Source of the DNA: Apostichopus japonicus
Taxonomy: Eukaryota > Echinodermata > Holothuroidea > Aspidochirotida > Stichopodidae
DNA: 64,000 bases
Direction of reading: 5' to 3'
Assembly: GCF_037975245.1 (NCBI RefSeq)
Contig: NC_092562.1
Location: 24,297,554 to 24,361,553, forward strand
Part shown: in pieces, positions 12,101 through 27,100 of the stretch
How the letters are laid out: each line of letters begins with the position of its first letter
How positions within the stretch are numbered: the stretch's first letter is position 1
The notes under the pieces: generated by a model
What the model saw: the letters and a program-made list of their open reading frames with translations, nothing else
Database searches by the model: none
What the model was told of the DNA's origin: nothing
Position numbers and translations under genes: made by a program

Positions 12101-15100
12101 CCATGAAACCAACTTTCACTTCTTGGGATATGAACTATTGTCCTCAAAATGACCTTCATGGTTAACAAAATGTTTTACCTTCTCACCAAGGGCCACCTAT
12201 ATAGCTAGTTTGAAGTTCAACCAACTTTTGCTTCTTGATATTGTTTATAAGTTTTCAAGAGTTGAACATCTCTTGACCTTAAATGACCTTTAACCTCCAT
12301 GAAAAATAATAGGGTTCATCTACTTACCAAGTGCTATCTACATAGCAAGTTGGATGTCAAACCAACTAGCACTTCTTGAGATACTGTTTTTACACAGATT
12401 TCAAATGTTGACCTCAAATGACCTTTAAACTTGATGCAAAACAATAAGGATCATCTACTCTTCAAAGACTACCTATATACCAAGTTTGAATTCAAGCAAC
12501 TTTTACTTCTTGAGATGTTGTGGGTACATATATCCAAAAAGAGTGCCGGATGGGTTTCAAGCAGTTGCATTACCAGTTGTCGAGGCTGTTGAACATCTAC
12601 ATTACCAACCATTGCCTAAGAAGAAAAGTGAAGAAAAAAGAGTATCATTTATTTTGCTTAAGTAATAATATCATTGCTTTTGATGATAGACAGCACTTTT
12701 TGATTGTGTTGCTTTGGGTGTTTAATATACATGTGATATAAGAAGATAGACAAAATATATTGAACACTACACCAAGTACTACGAAGTGCTCTGTTTTTCA
12801 AAACTTGCTTTCAGACAAACAGTATTTTGCTTCCAAAAAGGATTAGCAAATATAACCCTTTGATAATTGATGTCACTTAAAAATAACTATTTTCAGTATG
12901 ACAATCTAGGCAGCTACTTATGTTGCTAGTATTCTTTAATTGAGCAAGCCATTCTGTTATTACACTGAGTTTAACTGTTTAAAGAATTACCAGCTGTTAC
13001 TTTGCAGATCCCACAATTTTGCATATTGAAACGTACCCTTATATTTCCCATTCACTCCTGTTGGCGTACTTCTACCTGCCTCCTAGCTGCAGCTGCTGTT
13101 AGCCGGGTTGTCCCGTTGTCTGGTGTTACCCAGGAGCTAACCTCTCCGTCCTCTACTTCTGCCAGCCCTCCTTGGTGTTTCATCACCAGATGGTTGCTAA
13201 GAAGGTAGCAAAAGGTTTCAAATTATAAACATGTCTTTGGATCCGTTGCTAAAATGTATTGCTCTCATTTACTGGTGACATATGACTAGATGCTATTTAT
13301 CACTTTCATGGAATGGTTGTACACTTTACTATAAAATTTATAGAACAGCAGACATTGCATGTTGCCCTAGGTTTCAGTTTCCCGACCTGTTAGTTCCTCC
13401 CCTGAAACTTTTAGTTTCCTCTACTAAATACGTTACTTTCCTCCCCTACATCAAGGTAGTAAAGTATCGCATTCAGGTTAGGAAACTGATATGCTTGTTG
13501 ATTGAAACTTAAAAAAAGGTTACTTACTACACTCACACATAATCATAAAAATCGCCTAAATCATCAATTGCAATTACTACAGTTTTGAAAAGCACTTGCT
13601 ACAAAGCACTACTTAAATCTCCACATGGCCTAGCCAGTATGCCTTATTGCATTCCCTTATGAGAAACGTTACTTTCATCTCCTAAAAAAAGTTATTTTCT
13701 CCCATGTTGTACGAGGAGGAAGCTAACGTTTTTCAAGAGATCCGGAAAAAAGGCCCCCATTGCGATTCACTCGTAGCTACATTGCTTTTAGTGCAAAATT
13801 CACAGCGTGTACATAACGTTATTCAGGCCTAACCAGTGTAAGTCACACACTAATAGGTCTGATTGTACTACAGTAACTAGCCTATGTAACACCGAGAAGA
13901 GTGATACAATATCGTTCTAGAGAATGTTACGTACCGATCGAGTTCTTGCTGGTTCGATGACTTTCTCTCTTATGTATCCTTGCTACAAAGCTGGTTTTAT
14001 TTTCGCGGAGCGACGAATTTTCTTGGGTTTTTAGGGCATCGTATGCAATGAGATATGCCGTAAGTGTCCCTTCGCGCAATACGTTCATCTCCTCAGCTGA
14101 TTTTTATTTACTGTTTACCTTGCTATTCAAAGTACCTTTTCCGTTATACATATTCACAAGGTTCCTTGTGGGAGGAGTCTATCGAAGTCAAAGATTCAAA
14201 ATACGAAAACCAGAAAATGTCATATTTTTGCACTTTTCGGGAATAGTTTGAGTTGAAACATTACAGTTAGCTTAGTTTACGTCATTGGTATAGTATCGGA
14301 TATAGTATATAGTATTGGAAAATCTCGAGAATCAACGCAAAATGCTGCTTTAAAGGACTTCTGTTTCATGTACATATTCATCGATTACATACATAACACA
14401 TTAATGATATGTCCAAACATGTAATATCCGGAAACAGTAGGGCCTTTGACAGACTCAAATACCAAACATTCACTTGTTTATCTTTCAGCCTTTAATGGGT
14501 AATAACGTACTTAATTTAGCTGAATGTACAGTACGAGTGTGCCTTTATGTGTGTATGTTTGTATTTTTAGATCCTCCTGCAAGCAGGAACTCACGAAGAA
14601 GCCATCATTGTGTAATGACAGAGAGTAAGGAAAAACAAACAAAACAAATCAAATAGAATCCGTACTTCTCTGTACGTGGTGGCAACTTTATTGGGGGTTA
14701 TGTTTAAGCATGGTAAGAGGGCGGTGGATAATATCTACTCTCGGAGATGAGTAAATTACTGCAAAATAAAAGGAAGAACAAAACTAATAAGTATAAAATA
14801 AGAAAATATATGGGCAAGACATCTTATGGAAATAACTGGTAACTGTATGACCTGAACTCTTACATATCCATTAGGCAACTCTAAAAATAGCAGAAAATTA
14901 TACTTAATAGGGCTGACATTTAAACCTACACCCTATGTTAAACCTAATACCAATACATTAGACTGCGACCATTTTGGGTCAGGTTAACATAGCTTCACTC
15001 AACTAACCAATCATGAGAGGGATATTTAAATCCAAGGACACGTCTGCCCAAACATTCTCTATATCACAGCAAGTGTAACCTTCATCGTTATCGTGAAACA

Positions 15101-18100
15101 GTCTTTGATAATTATAGAAAACAGGTTGGCTTTAACCAACATACAATTAAACCAGCACATCTCCTTAAGAGATAATAATATAACCTATAGAGGTAAGTAA
15201 TTAAGCCCTAGGCTATTGGCATATAGACAAGGCAAATAGGTAAAGAGAACAATAAAATAAGAGAAAAGAAGATAAAAAAATCATGAGAGTAATCTCAATC
15301 CAAGCTAAAATACAAGTCAAACTTCTAGCACAAATAGACCAGTTAACAACTTCAGGCCTACACAACTCCATACGGTACATTGGTGTAACGCACATGGGCG
15401 CCGCCATCTTAATTACTGAAAGAGGGCGCTAACCTGAAATCGTGTCAGCGATATATACAATATTTACATAATATTGGGCCAGTAATGGAACAAAGAGCCC
15501 AGTCTTAAATACTTTTACTTAACTTATCCTTTGCCGTTAATAAAACAATGCTCATACAAAGTTATCCAATAATGATCTTAAGGATCTGCTCCACAAAATG
15601 GACATAAACTCTACATGATACAAGCCCGATGATAAATGTATTTATTTAAGTTGAAAAAGACCAGGCGATCTGCGGGGTTTATACGAAATACCACGCAGTA
15701 ACTTACACAATTAGGCTATATGGTGAACAATACAAGTTGCACAGTGTATGCACACTTTGAACAGCGAGTGTTTACGAGGCCCGACTGTGGGTCTACGAAA
15801 AGTTTGCCTCATCTCGCTTTCAAAACTACTTAATTAGAGACGAAAAGTATCAAATACAGTTAAGATAGTATTTACCTCTAACATGTTGACTGATGAACTA
15901 CATTTCTCAATAAATGACGGTAATGAGAACAAAATAGTAAGATACAATATGGCTGCCGTTGAACGTAAAGCAAGGTGATTTCGTAATGAATAGAATAAAG
16001 AGAGAACGAACAGGGCTTACTTAGCGAAACCGCAAGCGCTGAACAAGTGACGCCAAGTAGAACAAAAGTATGCTAGAGAGTACATGCACATTACGTAAAT
16101 AATCGGTAGCCTAATGGGCACTACCTCACAATTGGCATATCAAAGCCGCAAGCTGACCGAAGTCAGTCTCTTAGATTCATATTTTAACGTCCATGATTAT
16201 GAATTGTCAATTGTCAACAACTCTGTAACTGGACGACGTACACCACAGTCTTGGAGTGACTCGAACTCGGGACCTTATGATTGAAAGGCACCGGCGTAAA
16301 CCACTGAGCTAACACTCCTGGTCATAGGCGATACTTTCGATACTTCGGAGGTAGTTCAAATAGTTTCTGAAACTTGTACATGTCCAAACGTTCAATGGTG
16401 TAAACAGATGATGCTGCGACGCGTAACAGATGTAACTATCATGCGATTTAGCGCATTGTTTATACACACTTATTAGGTTACTTTCACCTATGTTTATACT
16501 TTCTTACAGGTGAGTCAGCGTTCTAACAGGAACACTCTTACAGGTTATTTCTTGGCCGGTCGAAAGATGAGTTGGTGGCTGGTAAGTTTCAAGGAATCAA
16601 GTTTCTTTCTAACATACCGGCAGTTTTCAATATATGGAAGAAAGCTAGATGATAAGGGCTGTGTTTGTAAAACGTTTGCGTGAGACCCGTAGGCTGCTAA
16701 TTACGAAATCTGCAGAAGTTTAGCTTGATTTGCAGTCTGAGCTGCAAAATATATTAATAGATTTAATTTTGAACTGTTGTTCGAAAGTAAAAAAAAAATG
16801 TCTGATATTAGCCTTGAGTGGTAAATCAGAAAATGTCCATGAATTTTATGAAAGGAGCTGCTTTATTGTTGTGAGTATCAGTAAACCCTGGACAATGTTA
16901 TATGTTCCGGGAATAGTTTTCTCATTAACAAAATTAATCAAGTTGTACCCACTACGTTATCCTAACATACCGGCAGTTTTCAATATAGAGAGAAAAAAAG
17001 CTATAGTGGGTACAGCTCGATTAATTCCGTTTATGTGAAAACTATTCCTGGAACACATAACATCGTGCAAGGTTTACTGAAAATGATACTCACAACAATA
17101 AGCAACTCCTTTGATGAAATTCATGGGCATTCTTTATTTACCACTCAAGGCTAAAAATAAGACTTTTTTTCGTTTTTGAATGGATTAAAGGTAACGGGGA
17201 AGCCTTAAGGTTGGGAAATATGCAAAACTCTAAGAGCAGTGGAACATGTGATTTTGACCTGATGAAGCGAATCACAAAATCACCACAACACTTCCAGACA
17301 GTATGGACTGATCTCTGTGTAGTTTGTACCAAAACATCCAGTATTTGAATGTTTGTCCATATACCGTTCAAGCACTTTCAAAATTACTGTTTTCACACAC
17401 TTTAATAAAAAAAAAGACACTTTTGCATTACAAAACGTGGATAAATCATGTTTTTCGCTAAACAAAACAAGCACTTCTAATTTTTGAAAGGGAGATTATG
17501 AAAAGAGGTACTTCTGAGGTTTTCACAAAGCTGACGCACACATATATATATTTATTTTTTTCCAGGTTGGATTATCTCTTTTTGTAAGCAATGTTGGAAA
17601 TGCTACCTTCCTCGGTATTGCTGGGGCTGCTTCATCTAGAGGATTCCCTGTCATCGCTTATGAATTTTCGGTATTTTAAAATTACTTTTACTTACTTTCG
17701 GAAGGCCATAGTACAGAAAGGAATGATATCGGTTCATTTCTGTGAACTTTGTAAAGCTTATGGGTGAAAGGAAATCTGATCAAACATACACGGGCTATCC
17801 GTGGCTACTGCACTATACCGCAAACTATTTCTGACGTCACTACAAGAAGATTATTTTATAGGCTTATCTCGATTTGTCCTGGGCGAGGTAATGGCGGAGG
17901 TGTAGTCACATGGTGGGACGGTATCATTGTCAGGTAGACTATATAAAAACATCAGCACACAAGTAGGCTCAAATATGAAATATAAATCATCTTGATTTGC
18001 TGTCATAAAAACGGTTAAGAAAAATAAAACCAACCATTATGTGTCTGTTTTTGTGTTTTTTTTATTTCCTCAGGCTGTTTTCTGCCTTCTGATGTTGGGT

Positions 18101-21100
18101 AATTTATTTATGCCAGTATATCTTGCATCCGGGGTGAGTTAAATTAGTTATGGCGTGCGCTTTCAGCTGATATCAAGTTTATTGCAAACATAACGACGCC
18201 AACTTATTATGAAATGTTAACTAATTTTACATGAATATAAAAGTTAAATAACAAGGGAATAACAAGGGTAGTTTAATAATGTTATCGAATCGTCAGATTC
18301 CAGGATTGATGCAAGCAAAATATGACAATTAATACCTGCTTCTGAACATAAAGAAACAATGGTTGTCACCCAAACCACATATGATCGTGTTATAACACAA
18401 AAGCATATGAAAGCTTGTGACACTATAGTTATACACAAAGGAGCATTTACGTGCTATGTATATCAGCTCGAGTTGGATGTCGTAGTAGTAGGGTACATTA
18501 TCAAAGATGAGAATATAATCTTGTGGTGAGGTGAATTAAATTACAGATCAACGAATCAAAAGCGAAGCAGAAAAGAATTCGAACACGCTATATAACGTTG
18601 AATGAGGCACTGTTTTTATATGGCGTTCTATAGGCATTAATACGAACAAAGATGCGCAGAAGGATTGACACGATGAAATTATATATGTATGCGATGTTAG
18701 CATACTGGAATTTCAGTCCGTTTCTTGACGTAGAAAGTATATATCACGTGAGAAAACCAATGACAAAACGACATCATCCAGGCACTATGATTAATTGCTG
18801 ATGAGGCTTGCACAAATACAGTACGCCAAAACGACCACGAAGGGTGTTCATAGCACAGGTATAACTTGAGCATTCAATTCTCAAGGATAAATATGGTAAT
18901 TCCTTTCAAAACATGGAGAAGTCTTATTTATAGCAATCGGCTATATATTTTGAGCAAATATAGATAAGAAAAAGAATGCACAAGTTGTATGTTAAAATGT
19001 GATAGGGTAGATCCAACCATCTGTCAAATCCATACAACGTTTTATGATACTTTTCTATCATGCACTTAAATAAAATAAATATAATTGAATTCAACTATGC
19101 CACTTAATTTACAGGTATTTACTATGCCCCAGTACATTCAGAGACGATATGGCGGTAACCGGTTGTCAATATTCCTGGCTATTACGATGTTGATAGCCGG
19201 TGTTACTGCAAATCTATGTGTAAGTTTCTATTGAATTTTCAGGTCAACAGTATAGAAGAAACTCTAATTATTTTTTATAGTACTCTTGATATAGAAAACT
19301 ATTTGTAAATTTCCAGCACGTAAATACATTCTCATTTTCTTCATTGCTTTAGACCTGACGTCTTTAAAACAAGAGTTAATTTCTCATGTTGTTTTCTAGT
19401 TGCCGCTTTCTAAGTATTTTGTTTCGAACGAAAAACAAAGTAATGAAACTGTTTACACGGTGGTACCCTGTTTCAATGGCAACATCACCACCAACAGCAA
19501 CAACAATAAATACATTTGATAATAAGTTGAAAGAGTATGAGACATTAATTCCTGTGGTCGCTGATCCAAAACCATATTCTAGCCAGTTATTAACTTACTA
19601 CAGTATGTTCGTTTAATTTATACAGTGACATGTCAGCTGGAACCACATTTACTTAGATAGTTAAATCTAACTTAAAAGCTATTGGTTTTTGTGTCCTTAC
19701 GTTATCTCAGACATAGTACATTCCATCACGAAATGAAAAGTTGTGAAAACATATGTTTTAGTCACTGTATAGTCGCAAGTATAAAAAAAATGAGTCATTC
19801 TAAGTCGTATTTTGATTGTATGCCTACATTTAAGTAACGTTGCACCAGCCCAATAAACATGCCATTGTTTGTAATGTATAGGTTTACTTTTTATAGTTTT
19901 TATCCTACTGAGAAGATCCTTAAATGATTGACGATGATTGCTTAGATTCCTAGACTTACTTCATAACTCGGCTAAACTAGATCTGTCGTGATCAAGTGCT
20001 CAAAGTAATTGATATACCTATACTATAATCAAACATGTGTTTTTCTTATTTCCCTTTCTTGTTAACCTTTATAGGGAGAGATGTATGCAGGGATCATTCT
20101 CATTCAACAAACATTAGGCTGGCCTCTTTATGTATCTTTGTGCGCCATTTTGTTAATGACCGCCATTTATACTATGAGTGGTGGGCTGACAGCCGTGGTT
20201 TACACTGACGCTCTACAGTCTGTGATTATCATCATCGGCTCGCTCATTCTCACGGTTATAGGTAAACGTTGTATATCGGAAAGATATCTCGTTTTTATTT
20301 TCTTTCTATATCAGATATTTCGATAGGTTTAGTATATGACTTAGGTGGTCACTTAATTCCTGTTAACGGACCAACACGAATGAGTGATAAGACTAGAAGG
20401 CTATTCGTTGGAGTCAAAAAAATAATTTCCTTCCAAACTTTGTTCCTTTAAGGCATTTTTTTTGGGGGGGGAGGGGGATTGTGCACTATTTCCGAGTCAA
20501 TTATACATGTTGTTGAAGCGACTCTGGTAGATTAAAATTGACTGATATATAAGACAATCAGGTATCTCATCTTCACTTGAATCGTAAGGTATCGTACTAC
20601 ATGCTTGCAACAAGTGTGATACAAACTACAGTTTCATTTCTCATTTCTACTTATACAGCTTTTGTTCATATTGGTGTTACTGAGTTTCCCACATTATACA
20701 TGGAGGCTATTCCAAACGAAACGCGTTCTATTGAAAATAATTCTTGCGGAGTTCCACAGGAATCCGATTGGCATATATTTCATCCAGCGGATGATCCCCA
20801 GTATCCCTGGCCAGGGGTCGGTTTTGGTATTATCCTGCTCTCCTCTTACTACACTGAAAAAATATTGGACGCTTTAGTGAGTTTAAATATGCAGTATGAC
20901 GAGTAAATGATCGAAACACTCACTTCATATCATAAAGCTACTCACTTCACATTTATTTGTGAGTGCTTCTAAATACGTGTTTCGGTAAATGCGTTTTATA
21001 ATACGCTTTTGAGTAATATAACCGAAATACGATCGACTGTAATAAATCTATTCACCAAAATAGTAAATATACTCACAATAATTTTTATTTACTCAATCTG

Positions 21101-24100
21101 AGTAAAGACAAGATCCGTAACAAAGCCGAAATACTCATATGGAATTTATTTTTAGACAAGTTGTGTTTAACGTTAATATTCATTTGAGTAAAAATACCAC
21201 TAACTGAGTAGTTGTACGCAACCTCGTCGGCATGCGTTTGAATTGCCGGGCATGCAGTGGATACAACGACTGAACCAGGAACACAAAAATACCGTAAGTC
21301 AAAGATTGTACTTCAAAAAACGGTATAATTACTTACAATTTCGTAACTGTAGTTCATTATAAGAAACTATAGTCATTTTACTTGAAGTATTCACATGAAA
21401 GAAGTTCATCGTCCTCTTAAAATTACGCAAATGAGGAAAAGTTTTGAATCTGTGATTCACACTGAGCGATCGTCAGGTATAGGCTATGGGCATAAGCAGC
21501 ATGTGTATGCAGTACGTTAGGCGAAACGTATACGGTATAGGTAGGCATATACAGTAGGCTAGACGTATATTAAATAATACAGAGGGAGACTGCATACTCG
21601 TGGGCTGTACAATGTTGCTATAGCCTAGGGCCCTAGGCCAACGGTAACTCCGCCAATAAATGTGGATAAAGATAGTCGTTCTGTTTCATGTGGATTATAT
21701 TATGTTATACTGCCCTTAGTAGACCAGTTAGTACAGTAGAATAGTTTGACTAAAGTGAAGTTAGGCCAAACTGTGTAGGCCTACAGTAAATATGTTGATG
21801 AATGTCACCAAATTGTTTAGTCGGCTAACAATATTAATACCTTTTATGTTTGCATTTTGGAGTTGAAACCTTGGCTAAATTTTGTACAGGAAGTTCTGGG
21901 GTGCCGAGTTGCAGTGCATATATCACCATTAATTAGTATAAATAGTAAATAGGCCTAGTCCTAATCATGGCATCATCGACATTATCAGATGGTTAGTTTA
22001 AATTTATTAATTTTTTTTTATTCCTTGTTAAAGGCATCTACAGTAGGCCTATGCGTTGGTGATGGCGTGTGTGACGCTTTGGCTTGTAAACATTGATATC
22101 TCAAGAACTAAAACTTGCTGGTAATTTAAACTTGGTATACAGTAGGTAGCCCTTTGTAACTGTAAGTAGACAGTCCCTCTTGGATTTCATGGAGGTCAAA
22201 GGTCATTAGTTCAAGGTCAACATGTGTCTAAGTATGAAGGCCTGCAGCTAGTATATATGCATTGATCAGTGCAAGACCAATGCACATCTATCTGGTCAGC
22301 AATGGGAAAGGTTGAAAATCTTGTATCCAATTTTTCTTTTTATACTTGCAAGGAATCACAAAGTCATGTGACATTCTTGTTTTTAAACATCCAAATTTCA
22401 TAATAATGCATGCTGGTGACCTGCCAGTGCCAGCAGTGTAACAGGAATTTTCCTCAAATAAAGAACTTTTCACTGCCTTTTATTAGCAATGCACACTAAC
22501 ATGACCTAGATTGACCCTTACGTCTCTCAAATACAGAAACCACCCTATAGGAGACCAAGATCCTTTGGTGATATATTTCAGGTTATATAGGTTTTAAGCA
22601 CTATATTCGGAAAAATGTCCACTGCAATATAACCAATAGAAGGGTAATTTTACAGTTTTAATCAACAGATTATATAATATAAATTTTGTCAATCATTCAT
22701 ATGAAATTACGCTTTTTGCTCAGTTGGTATATCGGGGTACTACTCCAGAAATGTCATCATCACTGCACAAAAACCATTCATCCAAGTTTTTACCTTTTCT
22801 GGTGACCTCTCAGGCCTTGCAATATTTTATATAATTTCTGTTTCATTTTACAGTTTATCAACCAGCATCCTGATGGCGTCTGGAAGAAAACGTATTAGAA
22901 GCACTGAAGGTAGTAATGCACAGGCATCTGAAGTAGAGGTATACCTCTGCCACAGGTGTGACTCTTATCAAACTAACAAATTTAGCTACTTGCTGAAACA
23001 CTTACAGGATGTGCATTCATCTGAGCCTAGCTTTACTGTAAGATGTGGCATTGCCAATTGTGAAAAAACCTACACAAAACTTAACTCCTACCTCTGTCAC
23101 ATAAGAAGAGTCCATGGGTATGCACAAGTACCAGATGAAGTACAACATATAGGTGATGTGGTTAATACCATTGGCAATACTGTTGATGCACAGCCAGTGC
23201 CAAATGAGGATATCAGTGAAACAATATCTGATACAAGCAATGAAACCATTCAGCGTAATCTAGCCATCATGATTCTAAAATGGTGTGAGAAGTATCAATT
23301 GCCAAAAACATGTCTTAATAATCTCCTAGAAGATGTTTCTGTCATTGTTTCAACCCATCAAAGGGAACAACTGAACAAAGTTAAAAAATGCTTACAAGCA
23401 AGTGATATTAATGTTGATGAGATCCCTGCATTACAAGAACTATTAAATGAAATCACTTCCAAATCAGTATTTGAATCTTTGCAAACAGAAGCCAAGCAAC
23501 TTTCTTACTTCAAAAGTAATTTCTACTTAGTAGAACCAATTGAACTAGTGATTGGTCAAGACGAACGAGGAAAAGAAGAAACTTTTCAGTATATTCCAAT
23601 TCTTGACACGATAAAGTCCTTATTGCAACATGAAGACATATTTGCACAAGTTATGAATTCACATGAAACTTGCCAGGATGGAGTACTGTCTAACTACTGT
23701 GATGGAAAGTTCTACAAAACCAATAGGTTATTTAATTCTGATGTTAAGACACTGCAAATATGTCTTTACAATGACGACTTTGAGGTTTGCAACCCAATTG
23801 GCACATTTAGAAAAAAACAGAAATTAAACAGCATGTACTTCTTTCTTGGGAATATAGAACCTAAGTATCGTTCGAAACTGCATGTGATTCAGTTAGCATG
23901 GCTGTGCAAAACTATATATGTGCAAAAGTATGGTTTTGCAAAGCTAAGTGAATACTTAATCAGAGATCTTCAGGTATTAGAGGAAGAAGGTATCAGTATC
24001 TGGAGAAACAATTGTCTGTATCAATTCAAAGGTACAGTTTCCATGATTGTGGCTGATAACCTTGGAAGCCATTCCATTGGTGGTTATTTTGAATCCTTCA

Positions 24101-27100
24101 CAGCTAACAGGATTTGCAGATTCTGCATGTGTACCTATAAGAATTTGAAGGAATTGCATCTCAAAACTGATTTCCTGCATAGAAGTGAAGAGCTGTATAA
24201 CAGGCATCTGGAATTGATTCAGAATGACCAGAGTCTCAGTTCAGTGTATGGAATAAAGCAAGAATGTCGCTTTAATAGCTTGTCTTTCTTCCATGTAACT
24301 ACTGGACTACCTTCAGATCCAATGCATGACCTTCTTGAGGGTGTATGTCCACTTGTTTGGAGCAAAGTGTTGAGTCATTTTATACATACAAACAAAATAC
24401 ATTTGTCATCATTTAACCAGAGGCTTGCATTATTTGAACACAAAGGCAGTGATAAAAACAAAAAGCCAACTCCCCTTAGTTGGGCTTCTGGCACAGTTGC
24501 TATTAAACAGACAGCAGCACAGATGTCATGCTTCATGAGGACGGCTTTGTATCTATTAGGAGATATAATACCAGAAAGAGATACGCATTGGCAACTCCTG
24601 CTTTATTTGGCTGGAATATGTGAACTTACATTTGCCCCAGTACATAATGTCCAGTCACTGTCTTACTTGCATGGCCTAGTAAAGGACTTCCTTGAACTCT
24701 ACCTTGACATATTTAGGAATGGATTAACCCCTAAAATGCACTTTCTTACCCACTATGGCGAACACATTGCAAACTTTGGTCCACTTTCTGCCTGCTCATG
24801 TATGCGATTTGAGTCGAAACATGGTTACTTTAAAAAATTAGCAAGGAAGACGATGAACATGAAAAACCTTGCCATGACTTTAGCAAGGCGCCATCAGCTT
24901 TTACAGTGTTTTTATAGTACATCTGCATTTTTCCTTGAAGAAAGTAACACCACCTCTACAGGTGGTAATGTTGTTGACATTAGCTGTTACAAAGAGAAAG
25001 TTAAGCATGTGATACAGAATGGCTTAAATCTTGGACCGCAGCAGCAAGTATTTAGGGCTGAATCAGTTACAATCAATGGTGTTACCTATCACAAAAAAGC
25101 AGTTCTGATTACTGGGTATGATGATACATTCCTCCAGTTCAGTCTTATAGGTGGCATCTTTCTCAAGTCTGGAAAAACATATTTCTTAGTTTCCCAACTA
25201 GACACACTGTATTTTTCAGAACATTATCATAGTTATGTTGTTAAACCAGATCCTCATGGTTTGTATGTATTGCTTCAAGTACATGATCTGCTTGATCCTT
25301 TGCCTTTGCAATTTTGTAGTTGTAAAGTCGGTATGTGTGTTGCTACAAAGTACAGACTGTTGTCAGAATTTACATAAACTAAGATTGATCTATTTGACTT
25401 ACAGGTGTACTGCCAGCTGTCCAAAACATCTCTTTTGCAATTTCATTCGCTGAAGGTGGACAGTTTGTCAAAGCCCTAGATTTGTGTGGCTCACGATATG
25501 ATGTAACCGACACTATAGTATGTGAAAGTCAAGCAATTGTATTTTTTTCGCTTCTTGGATTTCTTGCTGTAGTGAATGAGGCTTTCAGACAGTCATGGGA
25601 TGTTCATGTACATGTAGTTAACAATTCAAACTTTCAGTAAACATGGAAAATCTCCGATTCCTTGCTTCTTACAAGGATGACAACATTGTAATAACTGCAA
25701 AGAAAACTGAAAACATTCTTGATGTCGTAAAGAAAGTGTTTTCATTACCTGGCAATTCCGATGTGAAGCTACAAGTGTTTGACACAGAATGGAAGGAGTG
25801 GGTTAACAAAGATCCAAAAGAAATAATCAACAGGGACAAAGTGAAAGTTATTTCAAAGAAACAGCCTGAACCTTCTCCAGTTGTGCCTAAGACAGGAATA
25901 GTTCCTTCATGGATAGATGATGATATTGGAAGCCTTGCTGGGCCCTCATCCAGTTCCCTACACCTGCCACAAACACACACTAATGCTTCCTTGTACGAGA
26001 CATGTTTCATTCTCCCTGATGGTGAAGACCTAAGTTCCGAAGTATGTCTTGAGTCTCTTGAATCTGGTGAGGACAGTACTAGTCTTTCAGATGCCATTGC
26101 TGATATGGTAGATTCTTCAAGTTCATTACCCAGTTCAACTAATTACCCAGTGTCTCAGCAAATTCCTAAGCAGGTTGTGCCCAACAGGTATGTGTATTTT
26201 GTGCTAATTGTAAGAGAGTGGTTTACCTGAAATGACCTCTGACCAGCTATTACAAAAACAACAAGCTATATATGCCTAATTAAAACTAAATGCATACCAC
26301 TTATACACATATTGCATAAACCATAGTGTTCACATGGGATCTACTTGCCTTTGAAAAATACAGGAAGGAACTATTTATGGTCAGGCATTAAAACACAGGA
26401 ATATCAAACAATTTTGCATCATGGAACAGTTTGGTTGTAAGAACTGGAACTGAATTAGTGAAAGCAGAATATCAAAGAAGATAACTATTACATAATGTTG
26501 ACTTCTCTCTTTAGTCTTTACAACAGAATGGACAAAGTATCTCTGAAACCATGGCCTGCCAAATTTGACATTCCATTGGATAGCATGCCAGTTGACTTGC
26601 GAAATACCTTGGAAGAAGGCATATATCCCAATGAAAGACAACGTCGAAAACTGGTGCAGATCCTTTTTGACAAAACAGCAGAGTATGTCAGGTAACAAAA
26701 AGTACCCAATTAGGAGTATATGCTTCATAATGAGCTATCTGTAACATAGGTCAGTCTAGCATGCATTGTTATCATGAAACTTTTCAGCATGGAGTGCTGG
26801 GGCCAGTGCATGGTCACAAAAATTTTAACAGGTGCCAAAATATACAACTTTGCATATGCCTGATGTGATCCTTATGTATGCAGTTTGTTCAGGAGGTCAT
26901 TTGATCTGAAATTGAGTCCACAACTGGCATTACTAATTGCAGAACTGGGTGTCAAGGGTATTAATGATTTCATATCTCTGATGCAGCTGTGAAGGATGAT
27001 AGGTTGATGGCTGACCAATTAAATTCATAATAAAAACATAATGTAGTATTATTTCATTGTCTGTATGCATGCAATTGTTATACCCAAAAGTTATCATTGT

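Noticed and set aside
13002-13208. Exon-like open stretch with splice signals
   Set aside because: Does not join in frame to the candidate exon at 9899 and shows no family likeness.
19386-19616. 76-codon ORF in intron 5 as an extra SLC5 exon
   Set aside because: The conserved protein is continuous between exons 5 and 6 (TANLC then GEMYAG) with no room for it.
20577-20658. Upstream extension of the exon 7 reading frame to an ATG at 20577
   Set aside because: The family alignment starts at the splice acceptor at 20658; the extension has no SLC5 likeness.
22185-22202. GGAGGTCAAAGGTCA as a nuclear-receptor DR1 element
   Set aside because: The same word recurs at 28258-28275 inside a dispersed repeat, so it is better explained as repeat sequence.
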